A program made the translations under genes and the position numbers. 64,000 nucleotides of DNA, taken from NCBI RefSeq assembly GCF_937616625.2, contig NC_065574.1, positions 26,476,501 through 26,540,500 on the forward strand, read 5' to 3'. Positions 49,651-63,309 of the stretch are shown here, piece after piece. How positions within the stretch are numbered: position 1 is the first letter of the stretch; every line of letters begins with the position of its first letter. Source of the DNA: Mercurialis annua. Lineage: Eukaryota; Streptophyta; Magnoliopsida; Malpighiales; Euphorbiaceae. Under the pieces are notes generated by a model. The model was not told where the DNA came from. It did not search any database and worked only from the letters and a program-made list of their open reading frames with translations.

Positions 49651-52600
49651 TAATTCTCTCTAACGTATCGTTTCGATTACTGAAGCATGGTTAGGTTATA
49701 TTACGCAAAGTGTGCATGAAAAGTGACTCTAAATTAGTATGTCGAGTCACAAGACTTTTTAACGCGCCGTGCCGATTACCTAAGCATGGTAAGGTTATAT
49801 TACGCAAACTGTGCATGAAAAGTGATACTAGATTATAATGTCGCGTCTCAAGTCTCTTTAATTCATCGTTTCGATTACCATGCTTATGTCGCGTCACAAG
49901 TCTCTCTAATGCGTCGTTCCGATTACCTAATCATGGTTAGGTTATATTATGGAAAGTGTGCGTTAAAAGTGACGCTACATTAATATGTCGCATCACAAGT
50001 CTCTTTAACGTGTCGTTTTTATTACCTAAGCAAGGTTAGGTTATATTACGCAAAGTGTGCGTGAAAAGTAACGCTAGATTAGTAGGTCGCGTCTCAAGTC
50101 TCTCTGACGCGTCGTTCCGATTACCTAAGCATGGTTAGGTTATATTAAAGAAAGTGTGAGTTAAAAGTTATGCTAGATTACTATGTCGCATCACAAGTCT
50201 CTTTTACGCGTTGTTCCGATTACCGAAGTATGGTTAGGTTATATTACGCAAAGTGTGCGTGCAAAGTAACGCTAGATTAGTATGTCGCCTCTTAAGTTTC
50301 TTTAACGCGTCGTTCGAATTACCTAAGCATGGTTAGGTTATATTACGCAAAGTGTGTCTGAAAAGTGAAACTAGATTAGTATGTCGCGTCACCAGTCTCT
50401 TTAGCACGTTGTTCCGATTACCTAAGCATGGTTAGGTTATATTACGCAAAGTGTGGATGAAAAGTGACGCTAGATTAATATGTCGCGTCTCAAGTCTCTT
50501 TAATACGTCGTTTTGATTACCATTCTTATGCGCCTCTCAAATCTCTCAAACGAGTCGTTCCGATTACCTAAGCATGGTTAGGTTATATTACGGAAAGTGT
50601 GCGTTAAAAGTGACGCTAGATTACTATGTCGCACCACAAGTTTTTTTAACACGTCGTTCCGATTACCTAAGCATGGTTAGGTTATATTACGCAAAGTGTT
50701 CGTGAAAAGTGACGCCAGATTAGTATTTCAGGTCACAAGTCTCTGCAACGCGTCGTTCCGATTGCCTAAGCATGGTTAGGTTATATTACGCAAAGTGTGT
50801 GGGAAAAGTGACGCTAGATTAGTATATCGCGTCACAAGTCTCTCTAATGCGTCGTTCCGATTACATAATCATGTTTAGGTTATATTACGGAAAGTGTGAG
50901 TTCAAAGTGACGCTATCGTTATGATTACTTAAGCATCATTAGGTTATATTACGCAAAGTGTGCATAAAAAGTGACAATAGATTACTAGTCTCTTTAACGC
51001 GCCGTTTTGATTACTATGCTTATGTCGCGTCACAAGTCTCTTAAACGCGTCGTTCCGAACACCTAAGCATGGTTAGGTTATATTACACAAAGTGTGCGTG
51101 AAAAGTGACGTTAGATTAGTATGTTGCGTCTCAAGTCTCTTTAACGCGTTGTTCCGATTAACTAAGCATGATTAGGTTTTATTACGCAAAGTGTGCGTGA
51201 AAAGTGACGCTAGATTAGTTTGTCGCGTCTCCAGTCTCTTTAATGCGTCGTTTCGATTACTTATGCATAGTTAGGTTATGTTACGCAAAGTGTGCGTGAA
51301 AAGTGACGCTAGATTAGTATGTCGCGTCTCATCTCTTTTTAACGCGTCGTTTCGATTACCATGCTTATGTCGCGTCACAAGTCTCTCTAACGCGTCGTTC
51401 CAATTACCTAAGCATTGATAGGTTATATTACGCAAAATGTGCGTGAAAAGTGAAGCGAGATTAGTATGTCGCGTCACAAGTCTCTTTAACGCGTTGTTTC
51501 GATTACCTATGCATTGTTAGGTTATATTATGCAAAGTGTGCGTGAAAAGTGACGCTATATTAGTATGCCGTGTCACAAGTCTCACTAACATGCTGTTCCG
51601 ATTACCTAAGTATGGTTAGGTTATATTACGCAAAGTGTGCGTTAAAAGTGACGCTCGATTCCTATGTCACGTCTCAAGTCTCTGTAAGGCGTCGTTGCGA
51701 ATACCATTCTTATGTCGCGTCACAAGTCTCTCTAACGCGTCGTTCCAATTACCTAAGCATGGTTAGTTTATATTACGCAAAGTGTACGTGAAAAGTGACA
51801 ATATATTATTCTGTCGCATCTCATGTCTTTTTGACGCGTCGTTCCAATTACCTAAGCATGGTTAAGATATACTATGCAAAGAGTACGTACGTGTCTCAAG
51901 TCTCTTTAATGCTTCTTTCCGATTACCTAAGCAAGGTTAGTTTATATTACGCAAAGTGTGTGTTAAAAGTAATAATTGATTAGTATGTTTTCGTCTGAAG
52001 TTTTTTTAACGCGTCATTCCGATTACCTATGCATGGTTAGGTTATATTACGCAAAGTGCGTGGAAAAATTGACGGTAGATTAGTTTGTCGCGTCTCAAGT
52101 CTCTTTAACGTGTCATTTCGATTACCATGCTTATCTCGCGTCACAAGTCTCTCTAACGCGTCGTTCCGATTACCTAAGCATGGTTAGGTTATACTATGCA
52201 AGGTGTGCTTGAAAAGTGACGGTAGATTAATATGTCGCGTCTCAAGTCTCTTTAACATGTCGTTTCTATTACCATGATTATGTCGCGTCACAAGTCTCTC
52301 TAATGCCTCGTTCCGAATACCTAAGCATGGTTAGGTTATATTACGCAGAGTGTGCGTGAAAAGTGACAATAGATTAGTATGTTGCATCTCAAGTCTCATT
52401 AACGCGTCGTTTCGATTACCATGCTTATGTCGCGTCACAAGTCTCTTTAAAGCGTCATTCCGATTATCCAAGCATGGGTTATATTACATAAAGTGTGCCT
52501 GAAAAGTGACGCTAGATTAATATATCGCGTCTCAAGTCCCATTAATGCGTCGTTCCGATTACCTAAGCATGGTTAGGTTATATTACGTAAAATGTACGTG

Positions 52601-52659
52601 AAAAGTGACGCTAGATTAGTATGTCGCATCTCAAGTCTCTTTAACGCTTCGTTTCGATT

Positions 52660-55600
52660 ACCTGAGCATGGTGAGGTTATATTACGCAAAGTATGCGGGA
52701 AAAGTGACGGTAGATTAGTATGTCGCATCTCAAGTCTCTTTAACGCGTTGTTTCGATTACTTGAGCATGGTTAGGTTATATTACGCAAAGTGTGAGTGAT
52801 AAGTGACGCTAGAATAGTATGTCGAGTCTCAAGTCTCTTTAACGCGTCGTTTCAATTACCATGCTTATGTTGCGTCACAATTCTCTCTAACGCGTCGTTT
52901 TGATTACCTAAGCATGGTTAGTTTATAGTATGAAAAGTGTGCATTAAAAGTGAAGCTAGATTACAATATCGCGTCATAAGTCTTTTTAAATGCGTCGTTC
53001 TTATTACCTAAGCATGGCTAGGTTCTATTACGCAAAGTGTGGGTGAAAAGTGACGGTAGATTAGCATGTCGCGTCTCAAGTCTCTTTAAAACGTTGTTTC
53101 GATTACCATGATTATGTCGCGTCACAAGTCTCTCTATCGCCTCGTTCCGAGTGTGCGTGAAAAGCGACAGTAGATTAGTATGTCGCCTCTCAAGTCTCTT
53201 TAATGCGTCGTTTCGATTACCATGGGTTATATTATGCAAAGTGCGCGTGAAAAGCGATGATAGATTATAGTATGTCACGTCTCAAGTTTCATATTATGCA
53301 AAATGTGCATAAAAAGTGACGCTAGTTTAGTATGTGGCATCTCAAGTCTCATTTATGCGTCGTTTCGATTACCTAAGCATAGTTAGGTTATATTACACAA
53401 AGTGTGCGAGAAAAGTGACGGTAGATTAGTATGTCGTGTCTCAAGTGTCTTTAACGCGTCGTTTCAATTACCAAGCTTATGTCGCATCATAAGTCTCACT
53501 AACGCGCCGTTCCGATTACCTAAGCATGCTTAGGTTATATTAAGCAAAGTGTGCGTGAAAAGTGACGTTAGATTAGTATGTCGTGTCTCAAGTCTCTTTA
53601 ACGCGTCATTTTGATTACCATGTTTATGTCGCGTCACAAGTCTCTCTATCGCGTCGTTCCGATTACCTAAGCATGGTTAGGTTATATTACGCAAAGTGTG
53701 CATAAAAAGGGATGCTAGATTACTTTGTCGAGTCACAAGTTTTTTTAACGCGTCATTTAGATTACCATGCTTATGTCGCGTCACGAGTTTCTCTAACGCG
53801 TCGTTCCGATTACCTAAGCATGGTTATGTTATATAATGGAAAGTGTGCGTTTAAACTGAAGCTAGATTACTATGTCGCGTCACAAGTCTCTTTAACGCGT
53901 CTTTCCGATTACCTAAGCATAGTTAGGTTACATTACGCAAAGTGTGCGTGAAAACTGACTCTATATTAGTATGTCGTGTCACAAGTCTCTCTAACGCGTT
54001 GTTCCGATTACCTAAGCATGGTTAGTTTATATTATGCAAAGTGTGCGTGAAAATTTACGCTAGATTAGTATGTCGTGTCTCAAGTATCTTTAACGCTTCG
54101 TTTCAATAACCATGTTTATTTCGCGTCACAAGTCTCACTAACACGTTGTTTCGATTACCATGCTTATGTTGCCTCACCAGTCTCTTTAGCGCATCACTCC
54201 GATTACCTAATCATGGTTAGGTTATATTACGCAAAATGTGCGTGAAAAGTGACGCTAGATTAGTATGTCGCATCTTTAGTCTCTTTAACGCGTCATTCGA
54301 ATACCTATGCATGGTTAGGTTATATTACGCAAAGCGTGCGTAAAAAGTGACGCTAGATTAGTATGTCGAGTCTCAAGTCTCTTTAACGCGTCGTTTCAAT
54401 TACCATGCTTATTTCGCGTCACAAGTCTCACTAACGCGCCGTTCTGATTACCTAAGCATGGTTAGGTTATATTACGCAAAGTGTGCGTGAAAAGTGACGC
54501 TAGATTAGTATGTCGCGTCACAAGTCTCTTTAACTCGTCGTTCCGATTACCTAAGCATGGTTAGGTTATTACGTAAAGTGTGCCTGAAAAGTGACGCTAG
54601 ATTAGTATCTCGTGTCTCAAGTCTCTTTAACGCGTCGCTTCGATTACATGATTATGTCGCGTCACAAGTCTCTCTAACGCGTCTTTCCGATTACCTAAGC
54701 GTTCGGTTATATTACGAAAAGTGTGAGTTAAAAGTGACGCTAGATTACTATGTCGCATCACAAGTCTCTTTAACGTGTCGTTCTGATTACCTAAGCATGG
54801 TTAGGTTATTACGCAAAGTGTGCGTAAAAAGTGACGCTAGATTAGTATGCCGCGTCACAAGTCTCATTAACCGTCGTTCAGATTATCTAAGCATGGTTAG
54901 GTTATATTATGCAAAGTGTGCTTGAAATGTGACGCTAGATTAGTATGTTGCGTGACAAGTTTCTTTATCGCGTCACCTAAGCATGGTTCGGTTATATTAC
55001 GCTAAGTGTGCCTTAAAAGTGACGCTAGATTAGTATGTCGCGTCACAAGTCTCATTAACGCGCCGTTTTGATTACCTATGCATGGTTAGGATATATTACG
55101 CAAAGTGTGCGTGAAAAGTGACTCTAGATTACTATGTCACGTCACAAGTCTCTTTAACGCGTCATTTCAATTACCATGCTTATGTCGCATCACAAGTCTC
55201 TCTTACAAGTCGTTCCGATTACCTAAGCATGGTTAGGTTATATTATGCAAAGTGTGCGTGAAAAGTGACGCTAGATTATTATGTCGTGTCACAAGTCTCT
55301 CTAAAGCGTCGTTCCTATTACCTATGCATAGTTAGGTTATATTACGCAAAGTGTGCGTGAAAACTGACGCTAGATTAGTATGTCGCATCTCAAGTATCTT
55401 TAAGGCATCGTTTCATTATCATTCTTATTTCGCGTTACAAGTCTCTCTAAGCATGGTTAGTTTATATTATGCAAATTGTGCGTGAAAAGTGAAATAGATT
55501 GGTATGTTGTGTCTCAAGTCTTTTTAACGCGTCGTTCTGATTACCTAAGCATGGTTAGGTTATATTACGCAAAGTATGCGTTAAAAGTGATAATTGATTA

Positions 55601-56440
55601 GTATGTCTTGTCTCATGTCTCGCGTCGTTTCGATTATCTAAGCATGGTTAGGTATATTACGCAAAGTGTGCGTGAATAGTGACGCTAGATTAGTACAATC
55701 GCTTCTCAAGTGTCTTTAACCTGTTTTTTCACCATGCATATGTCGCATCACAAGTCTCTCTAACGCGCCGTCCCAATTACCTAAGCATGGTTTGGTTATA
55801 TTACGCAAATTGTGCGTGAAACGTGACGCTAGATTAGTATGTCGCGTCTCAAGTGTCTTTAACCTGTTTTTTTCACCATGCCTATGTCATTTAACAAGTT
55901 TCTTTAACGCGTCGTTCTGATTACCTAAGCGTTGTTAGGTTATATTACGCAAAGTTAGCGTGAAACATGACCCTGGATTAGTATGTCGCGTCTCAAGTCT
56001 CTTTAACGCGTTGTTTCGATTACCATGCTTAAGTCGCGTCACAAGTCTTTTTAACGCGTCGTTCCGATTACCTCAGCATGGTTATTTTATATTATGGAAA
56101 GTCTGCGTTAAAAGTCAAGCTAGATTATCTCTCAACACAAGTCTCTTTAACGCATCGTTCCGATTACCTTACATGGATAGGTTATATTACGCAAACTGTG
56201 CGTGAAAAGTGACGCTAGATTAGTATCTCGCGTCTCAAGACTCAGTTACGCGTCATTTCGATTACCATGCTTATGTCGCGTCACAAGTCTCTCTAACGCG
56301 TCGTTCCGATTACCTAATTATTGTTAGGTTATAATACGCAAATAGTGTGTTACAATTTACGGTATAGTACTATGTCGCGTCACAAGTCACTTCAACGCGT
56401 CGTTCCGATTACCTAAGCATGGTTAGGTTATATTACGCAA
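52660..56440 (+). repeat. Large paralogous segment, copy 2 (counterpart at 16.64-20.48 kb)
   Basis: This is collinear with 16640-20480. Differences include loss of an L-scale piece near 53225-53300 (CCATGGGTTATATTATGC then CAAGTTTCATATTATGC) and an extra repeat of the GTCTTTAACCTGTTTTTT unit (55710 and 55857), where copy 1 has one such unit near 19795. Confidence 0.85.
53519..53534. repeat. Perfect 16-bp palindrome, third copy
   Basis: Perfect dyad in the 52.66-56.44 kb paralogue, equivalent to the one at 17588. Confidence 0.83.
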
Positions 56441-56479
56441 AGTGTGCGTTAAAAGTGACGCTAGATTAGTATGTTGCGT

Positions 56480-59400
56480 CTCAAGTCTCTTTAACACGTC
56501 GTTTCGATTACCATGATTATGTCGCGTCACAAGTCTCTCTATCGCCTCGTTCCAATTACCTAATAATTGTTAGGTTATATTACCAAGAGTGTGCGTGAAA
56601 AGCGACAATAGATTAGTATGTCGCATCTCAAGTCTCTTTAACGCGTCGTTTCGATTATCATGCTTACGTCGCGTCACAAGTCTCTTTCACGCGTCGTTCC
56701 AATTATCTAAGCATGGGTTATACTACGCAAAGTGCGCATGAAAAGTGACGATAGATTAGTATGTCGCGTCTCTACTCTCATTAACGCGTTGTTCCGATTA
56801 ACTAAGAATGGTTAGGTTATATTACACAAAGTTACGCTAGATTAGTATGTCGCATCTCAAGTCTCATTTACGCGTCGTTTCGATTACCTGAGCATGGATA
56901 GGTTATATTACACAAAGTGTGCGTGAAAAGTGACGGTAGATTAGTATGTCGCATCTCAAGTTTCTTTAATGTGTCGTTTCAATTACCATGCTTAGGTCGC
57001 GTCACAAGTCTCACTAATGCACCGTTCCGATTACCTAAGCATGCTTAGATTATATTACGCAAAGTATGAGTGAAATGTGACGTTAGATTAGTATGTCGCG
57101 TCTCAATCTCATTAACGCGTCGTTTCGATTACCATGCTCTTATATCGCGTCACAAGTCTCTCTAGCGCGTCGCTCCGATAACCTAAGCATGGTTAGGTTA
57201 TATTACGCAAAGTGTGCATAAAAAGGGACGCTAGATTACTTTGTCGAGTCACAAGTTTCTTTAACGCGTCGTTTAGATTACCATGCTTATATCGCGTCAC
57301 GAGTCTCTCTAACGCGTCGTTCTGATTACCTAAGCATGGTTAGTTTATATTACGCAAAGTGTGCGTGAAAAGTGACTCTATATTAGTAGCGTTGTTCCAA
57401 TTACCTAAGCATAGTTAGGTTGTATTACGCAAAGTGTGCGTGAAAAGTGACAATAGATTAGTATGTCGCATGTCAAGTCTCTTTAACGCGTTGTTACGAT
57501 TAACTAAGTATGCTTAGGTTATATTACGCAAAATGTGCATGAAAATTGGCTCTAGATTAGTATGTCACATCTCAAGTCTCTCTTTAACGCGTCGTTTCGA
57601 TTACCTAAGCATTGTTTGGTTATATTACGCAAAATGTGCGTGAAAAGTGACGCTAGATTAGTATGTCATGTCTCAAGTCTTTTTAACATGTCGTTTCAAT
57701 CACCTTGCTTACTTCGCGTCACTAGTCTCACTATCGCGTCGTTTCGATTACCATGCTTATGTCGCCTCACAAGTCTCTTTAGCGCATCGTTCCTATTACC
57801 TAAGCCTGGTTAGGTTATATTATGCAAAATGTGCTTGAAAAGTGACGCTAGATTACTATGTCGCATCTTTAGTCTCTTTAACGCGTCGTTTCGATTACCT
57901 AAGCATGGTTAGGTTATATTACGCAAACTGTGCGTGAAAAGTAACGCTAGATTAGTATGTCGCATCTCAAGTCTTTTTAACGCGTTTTTTCAATTACCAT
58001 TCTTATTTCGCGTCACAAGTCTCCCTAACGCGTCGTTCAGATTACCAAAGCATAGTTAGGTTATATTACGCAAAGTGTGCGTGAAAAGTAACGCTAGATT
58101 AGTATGTCGCGTGTCAAGTTTCTGTAACGCGTCGTTTTGATTACCATGCATGTGTCGCGTCACAAGTCTCTCTAACGCGTCGTTCCGATTACCTAAGCGT
58201 TAGGTTATATTACGGAAAGCGTGAGTTAAAAGTGATGCTAGATTACTATGTCGGGTCACAATAAGCATGGTTAGGTTATATTACGCAAAGTGTGCGTGAA
58301 AAGTAACGCTAGATTAGTATGTTGTGTTACAAGTCTCTTTAACTTGTCGTTCCGATTACCTATGCATGGTTAGGTTATATTACGCAGAGTGTGCGTGAAA
58401 TGTGACGCTAGATTAGTATGTCGCGTCACAAGTCTTTTAACTCGTTGTTCTGATTACCTAAGCATGGTTAGGTTATATTACGCAAAGGGTGCGTGAAAAC
58501 TGATGCTAGATGAGTATGTCGCGTCTCAAGTCTCTTTAACGCGTCGGTCCGATTACTTCAGCATGGTTAGGTTATATTACGCAAAGTGCGCGTGAAAAGT
58601 AACGCTAGATTAGTGCGTCACAAGTCTCTGTAACGTGGTAAGGTTAGGTTATATTAAAAAAAGTGTGTTTGAAAAGTGATGCTATATTAGTATGTAGTGT
58701 CTCTAGTCTCTTTAATGCGTCATTCCAATTACCTAATCATGGTTAGGTTATATTACACAAAGTGTGCGTTAATAGTGACGCTAGATTAGTATGTCCCGTC
58801 ACAAGTCTCATTTACGCGTCGTTCCGATTACCTAAGCATGGTTTGGTTATATTACGCAAAGTGTGCGTGAAAAGTGATGCTAGATTTGTATGTCGCGTCT
58901 CAAGTCTCTTTAATGCATCGTTGCGATTACCATGCTTATGTCGCGTCACAAGCCTCTCTAACACGGCGTTTCGATTACATAACATGGTTAGGTTATATTA
59001 CAAAAAATGTTTGTTAAAAGTTACGCTAGATTAGGATGTCGCTTCAAAAGTCTCTTTAACGCGTTGTTCCGATTACCTAAGCATGGTTAGGTTATATTAC
59101 AGAAAGTGTGCGTTAAAACTGACGCTAGATTACAATGTCCCATCAAAAGACTCTTTAACGTGTTGTTCCGTATACATAAGCATGGTTAGGATATATTAGT
59201 ATGTCGCGTCTCAAGTGTCTGCAACGCGTCGTTTCGATTATCATGCTTTTGTCGCGTCACAAGTCTCTCTAACGTGTCGTTCTGATACCTAAGCATGGTT
59301 AGGTTATATTACGCAAAGTGTGCGTGAAAAGTAACGCTAGATTAGTATGTCGCGTCTCAAGTCACTTTAACGCGACGCAAAGTGTGCGTGAAAAGTGAAG

Positions 59401-61985
59401 CTAGATTAGTATGTTGCCTCACAAGTTTCTTTAGCGCGTCGTTCCGATTACCTAAGCATGGTTAGATTATATTACGCAAAATGTGCGTGAAAAGTGACGC
59501 TAGATTAATATGTCGTAATGCGTCATTCCGATTACCATGCTCATGTCGCATCACAAGTCCGTCTAACGCGTCGTTCCGATTACCTAAGCATGGTTAGGTT
59601 ATATATTTAGGAAAGTGTGCGTTAAAAGTGACGCAGGATTACTATGTCGCATCACAAGTCTCTTTTACGCGTCGTTCCGATTACCTAAGCATGGTTAGGT
59701 TATATTACGCAAAGTGTGCTTGAAAAGTGACGTTTGATTAGTATGTCGCATCTCAAGTCTCTTTAACGCGTTGTTTCGATTACCATGCTTATGTCAAGTC
59801 ACAATTCTCTCTAACGCGTCGTTCCGATCATCTAAGAATGGTTGGGTTATATTACGCAAAGTGTGCGTTAAAAGTGATGCTAGATTAGTATGTTCAGTCA
59901 CAAGTCTCTTTAACGCGTCGATGCGATTACCTAAGCATGGTTAGGTTATATTACGCATAGTGTGCGTGAAAAGTGACGCTCGATTTGTATGTCGCGTCTC
60001 AAGTCTCTTTAATGCATCGTTTTCGATTACCATGCTTATGTCCCATCACAAGTCTCTCAAACGCGTCGTTCCGTTTACCTAAGCATGGTTAGGTTATCTT
60101 ACGCAAAGTGTGCGTTAAAAGTGACTTTAATTTAGTATGTCGGGTCTAAGCATGGTTAAGTTATATTACGCAAAGTGTGCGTGAAAAGTGACGCTAGATT
60201 AGTATGTCGTGTCACAAGTCTATTTAACGCGTCGTTCCGAATACCTAAGCATGGTAAGGTTATATTACACAAAGTGTGCGTGAAAAAGGATGCTAGATTA
60301 TATCGCGTCGCAAGTCTTTTTAATGCTTCGTTTCGATTACCATGCTCATGTCGCGTAACATGTCTCTGTACCGCGTCGATCCGATTACCTAAGCATGGTT
60401 AGGTTATATTACGGAAAGTGTGCGTTAAAAGTGACGCTATATTACTATGTCGCATCACAAGTCTATTTTTCGCGTCGTTCCGATTACCCATGGTTAGGTT
60501 ATATTACGCAATGTGTGCTTGAAAAGTGACGCTAGATTAATATGTCATGTCTCAAGTCTCTATAACGCGTCGTTTTGATTACCATGCTTATGTCGCGTCA
60601 TAAGTCTCGTAAACGCGTAGTTCTGATTGCCTTAGCATGGTTAGGCTATATTAGGAAAAGTGTGCGTGAAAAGTGACGCTAGATTAGTATGTCGAGTATC
60701 AAGTCTCTCTTTAATGCGTCGTTTCCACCATGCTTATGTCATGTCACAATTCTCTCTAAAGCGTCTTTCTGATTGCCTAAGAATGGTTAGGTTATATTAC
60801 GCAATGTGTCCATTAATAGTGACGCTAGATTAGTATGTCCCATCACAAGTCTCTATTACGCGTCGTTCCGATTACCTAAGCATGGTTAGGTTATATTACG
60901 CAAAGTGTGCATGAAAAGTGACGCTACATTAGTATGTCGCGTCTCAAGTATCTTTAATTCATCGTTGCAATTACCATTCTTATGTCGTCACAAGTCTCTC
61001 TAACGCGTCGTTTTGATTACCTAACATGGTTAGGTTATACTACGGAAAGTGTGCGTTAAAAGGGACGCTAGATTACGATGTCGCATCAAAAGTCTCTTTA
61101 ACGCGTTGTTCCGATTACCTAAGCATGGTTAGGTTATATTACGTAAAGTGTGCATTAAAAGTAACGCTAGATTAGTATGTCCCATCAAAAGACTCGTTAG
61201 CGTGTTGTTCCAATTGCATTAGCATGGTTAGGTTATATTACGCAAAGTGTGCGTGAAAAGTGACACTAGATTAGTATGTAGCGTCACAAGTCTTTTTAAC
61301 GCGTCTCAAGTGTCTGCAATGCGTCGTTTCGATTACCATGCTTATGTCGCATCACAAGTCTCTTTAACACGTCGTTCGGATTACCTAAGCATGGTTAGGT
61401 TATATTACGCAAAGTGTGCGTGAAAAGTGAAGCTAGATTATATTCCGATGACCTAAGCATGGTTAGGTTATATTACGAAAAGAGTGCGTGAAAAGTGACG
61501 CTAGATTAGTGACGCATCACAAGTCTCTTTAATGCGTCGTTTCGATTACCATGCTTATGTCGCGTCACAAGTCTCTCTAACGCGTCGTTCCGATTACCTA
61601 AGCATGGTTAGGTTATATCAAGGAAAGTGTGCGTTAAAAGTGACGCTAGATTACTATGTCGCATCACAAGTCTCTTTTACGCGTCGTTCCGATTACCTAG
61701 TATGGTTAGGTTATATTACGCAAAGTGTGCTTGAAAAGTGACGTTAGATTAATATGTCGCTTCTCAAGTCTCTATAATGCGTCATATCGATTGCCATGTT
61801 TATGTCGCGTCACAAGTCTCTCTAACGCGTCGTTCCGATTACCTAAGCATGGTTAGCCTATGTTATGCAATGTGTGCGTGAAAAGTGACGCTAGATTAGT
61901 AAGCTGCGTCTTAAGTCTCTTTAACGCGTCGTTTCAATTACCATGCTTATATGTTGGGTCACAATTCTCTCTAACGCATCGTTCA
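56480..61985 (+). repeat. Large paralogous segment, copy 2, with about 1.9 kb extra
   Basis: Same order as 23120-26480, but between about 59.5 and 61.6 kb it contains additional L/S units, including second versions of units seen at 58.9-59.5 kb (compare 59035-59290 with 61020-61390). This points to an internal expansion. Confidence 0.82.
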
Positions 61986-62050
61986 GAGAGACTTGTGACG
62001 CGACATAAGCATGGTAATCGAAACGACGCGTTAGAGAGACTTGTGACGCG
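61920..62050. repeat. Fold-back (imperfect palindrome) at a polarity switch
   Basis: Left arm: AACGCGTCGTTTCAATTACC, then ATGCTTATATG and CACAATTCTCTCTAACG. Right arm: GAGAGACTTGTGACGCGACA, then TAAGCATGGTAATCGAAACG. Read in reverse complement the right arm matches the left with a few differences, around a short centre near 61975-61986. Transcribed or single-stranded, this could form a hairpin of several dozen base pairs. Confidence 0.8.
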
Positions 62051-62081
62051 ACATAAGCATGGTAATCGAAACGACGGGTTA
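61986..62081 (-). repeat. Two tandem 48-bp S modules at the head of block 6
   Basis: GAGAGACTTGTGACGCGACA starts at 61986 and again at 62034. The copies differ by one base in the part I compared (ACGACGCG against ACGACGGG near 62077). They sit immediately after the polarity switch, and the first forms one arm of the fold-back there. Confidence 0.88.
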
Positions 62082-63309
62082 AAGACACTTGATACGCAAC
62101 ATACTAATCTAGTGTCACTTCTCATACTTTGCATAACCTAACTATGCTTAAGGTAATCGAAACGACGCGTTAAAAAGACTTGAGATGCGACATACTAATC
62201 TATTGTCACTTTTAACGCATAATTTGCGTAATGTAACCTAGCCATACTTAGGTAATCGGTACGACGAGTTAAAGAGACTTGAGACAAGACATACAAATCT
62301 TGCATCACTTTTTATGCACTCTTTGCATAATTTAACCTAACCATGCTTAGGTAATCGGAACGCTGCGTCAAAAAGACTTGAGACGCGACATACTAATCTA
62401 TTTCACTTTTTACGCACACTTTGCGTAGTATAAAATAACCATGCTTAGGTAATTGGAACGATGCGTTAGAGAGACTTGTGACGCAACATAAGACTGGTAA
62501 TGAAATAACGCCTTAAAGAGACAGTAGACGCGACATACTAATCTAGCGTCACTTTTCACGCACACTTTGCGGAATATAACCTAACAATGCTTAGGTAATC
62601 GGACAGACGAGTTGAAGAGACATGAGACATGACATACTAATCTAGCGTCACTTTGACGCACACTTTGTGTCATATAACCTAACTATGCTTAGGTGTTCGG
62701 AATGACACGTTAAAGAGAGTTGTGACGCGGCATAAGCATAGTAATCGAAACGGCGCGTTAAAGAGACTTGACACGCGACATAGTAATCTAGCGTCACTTT
62801 CTATGCAAATTTTGCGTAATATAACCTAACGAGGCTTAGGTAATCGAAACGACGCGTTAAAGAGACTTGAGACGCGACATACTTATCTAGCGTCAGTTTA
62901 ACGCACTCTTTGCGTAATATAACCTAACCATGCTTAGATAATCGGAACGACGCGTTAAAGAGACTTGAGACGCGACATACTAATCTAGCGTCACTTTTCA
63001 CACACACTTTGCGTAAATATTTAACCATGCTTAGGTAATCGGAACGACGCGTTAAAAAGACTTGTGACGCGACATACTAATCTGGCGTCCCTTTTCACGC
63101 ACACTTTGCGTATTATAACCTAATCATGCTTAGGTCATAAGAACGATGCGCTAAAGATACTTGTGACGCGACATAGTAATCTAGCTTCACATTTAATGTA
63201 CACTTTCCATAATACATAAGCATGGTAATCGAAAGGACGCGTTACAGAGACTTGAGACGCGACATACTAATCTAGCGTCAATTTTCACACACACTTTGTG
63301 TAATATAAC

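Larger units (their letters stand above)
49651..61985 (+). repeat. Plus-oriented satellite block 5 (about 12.3 kb)
   Basis: Plus orientation resumes with ATTCTCTCTAACG. About 51.5-54 kb matches 21.5-24 kb, 52.6-56.4 kb matches 16.6-20.5 kb, and 56.48-61.98 kb matches 23.1-26.5 kb with about 1.9 kb of additional units. The block ends at a fold-back junction near 61985. Confidence 0.94.
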
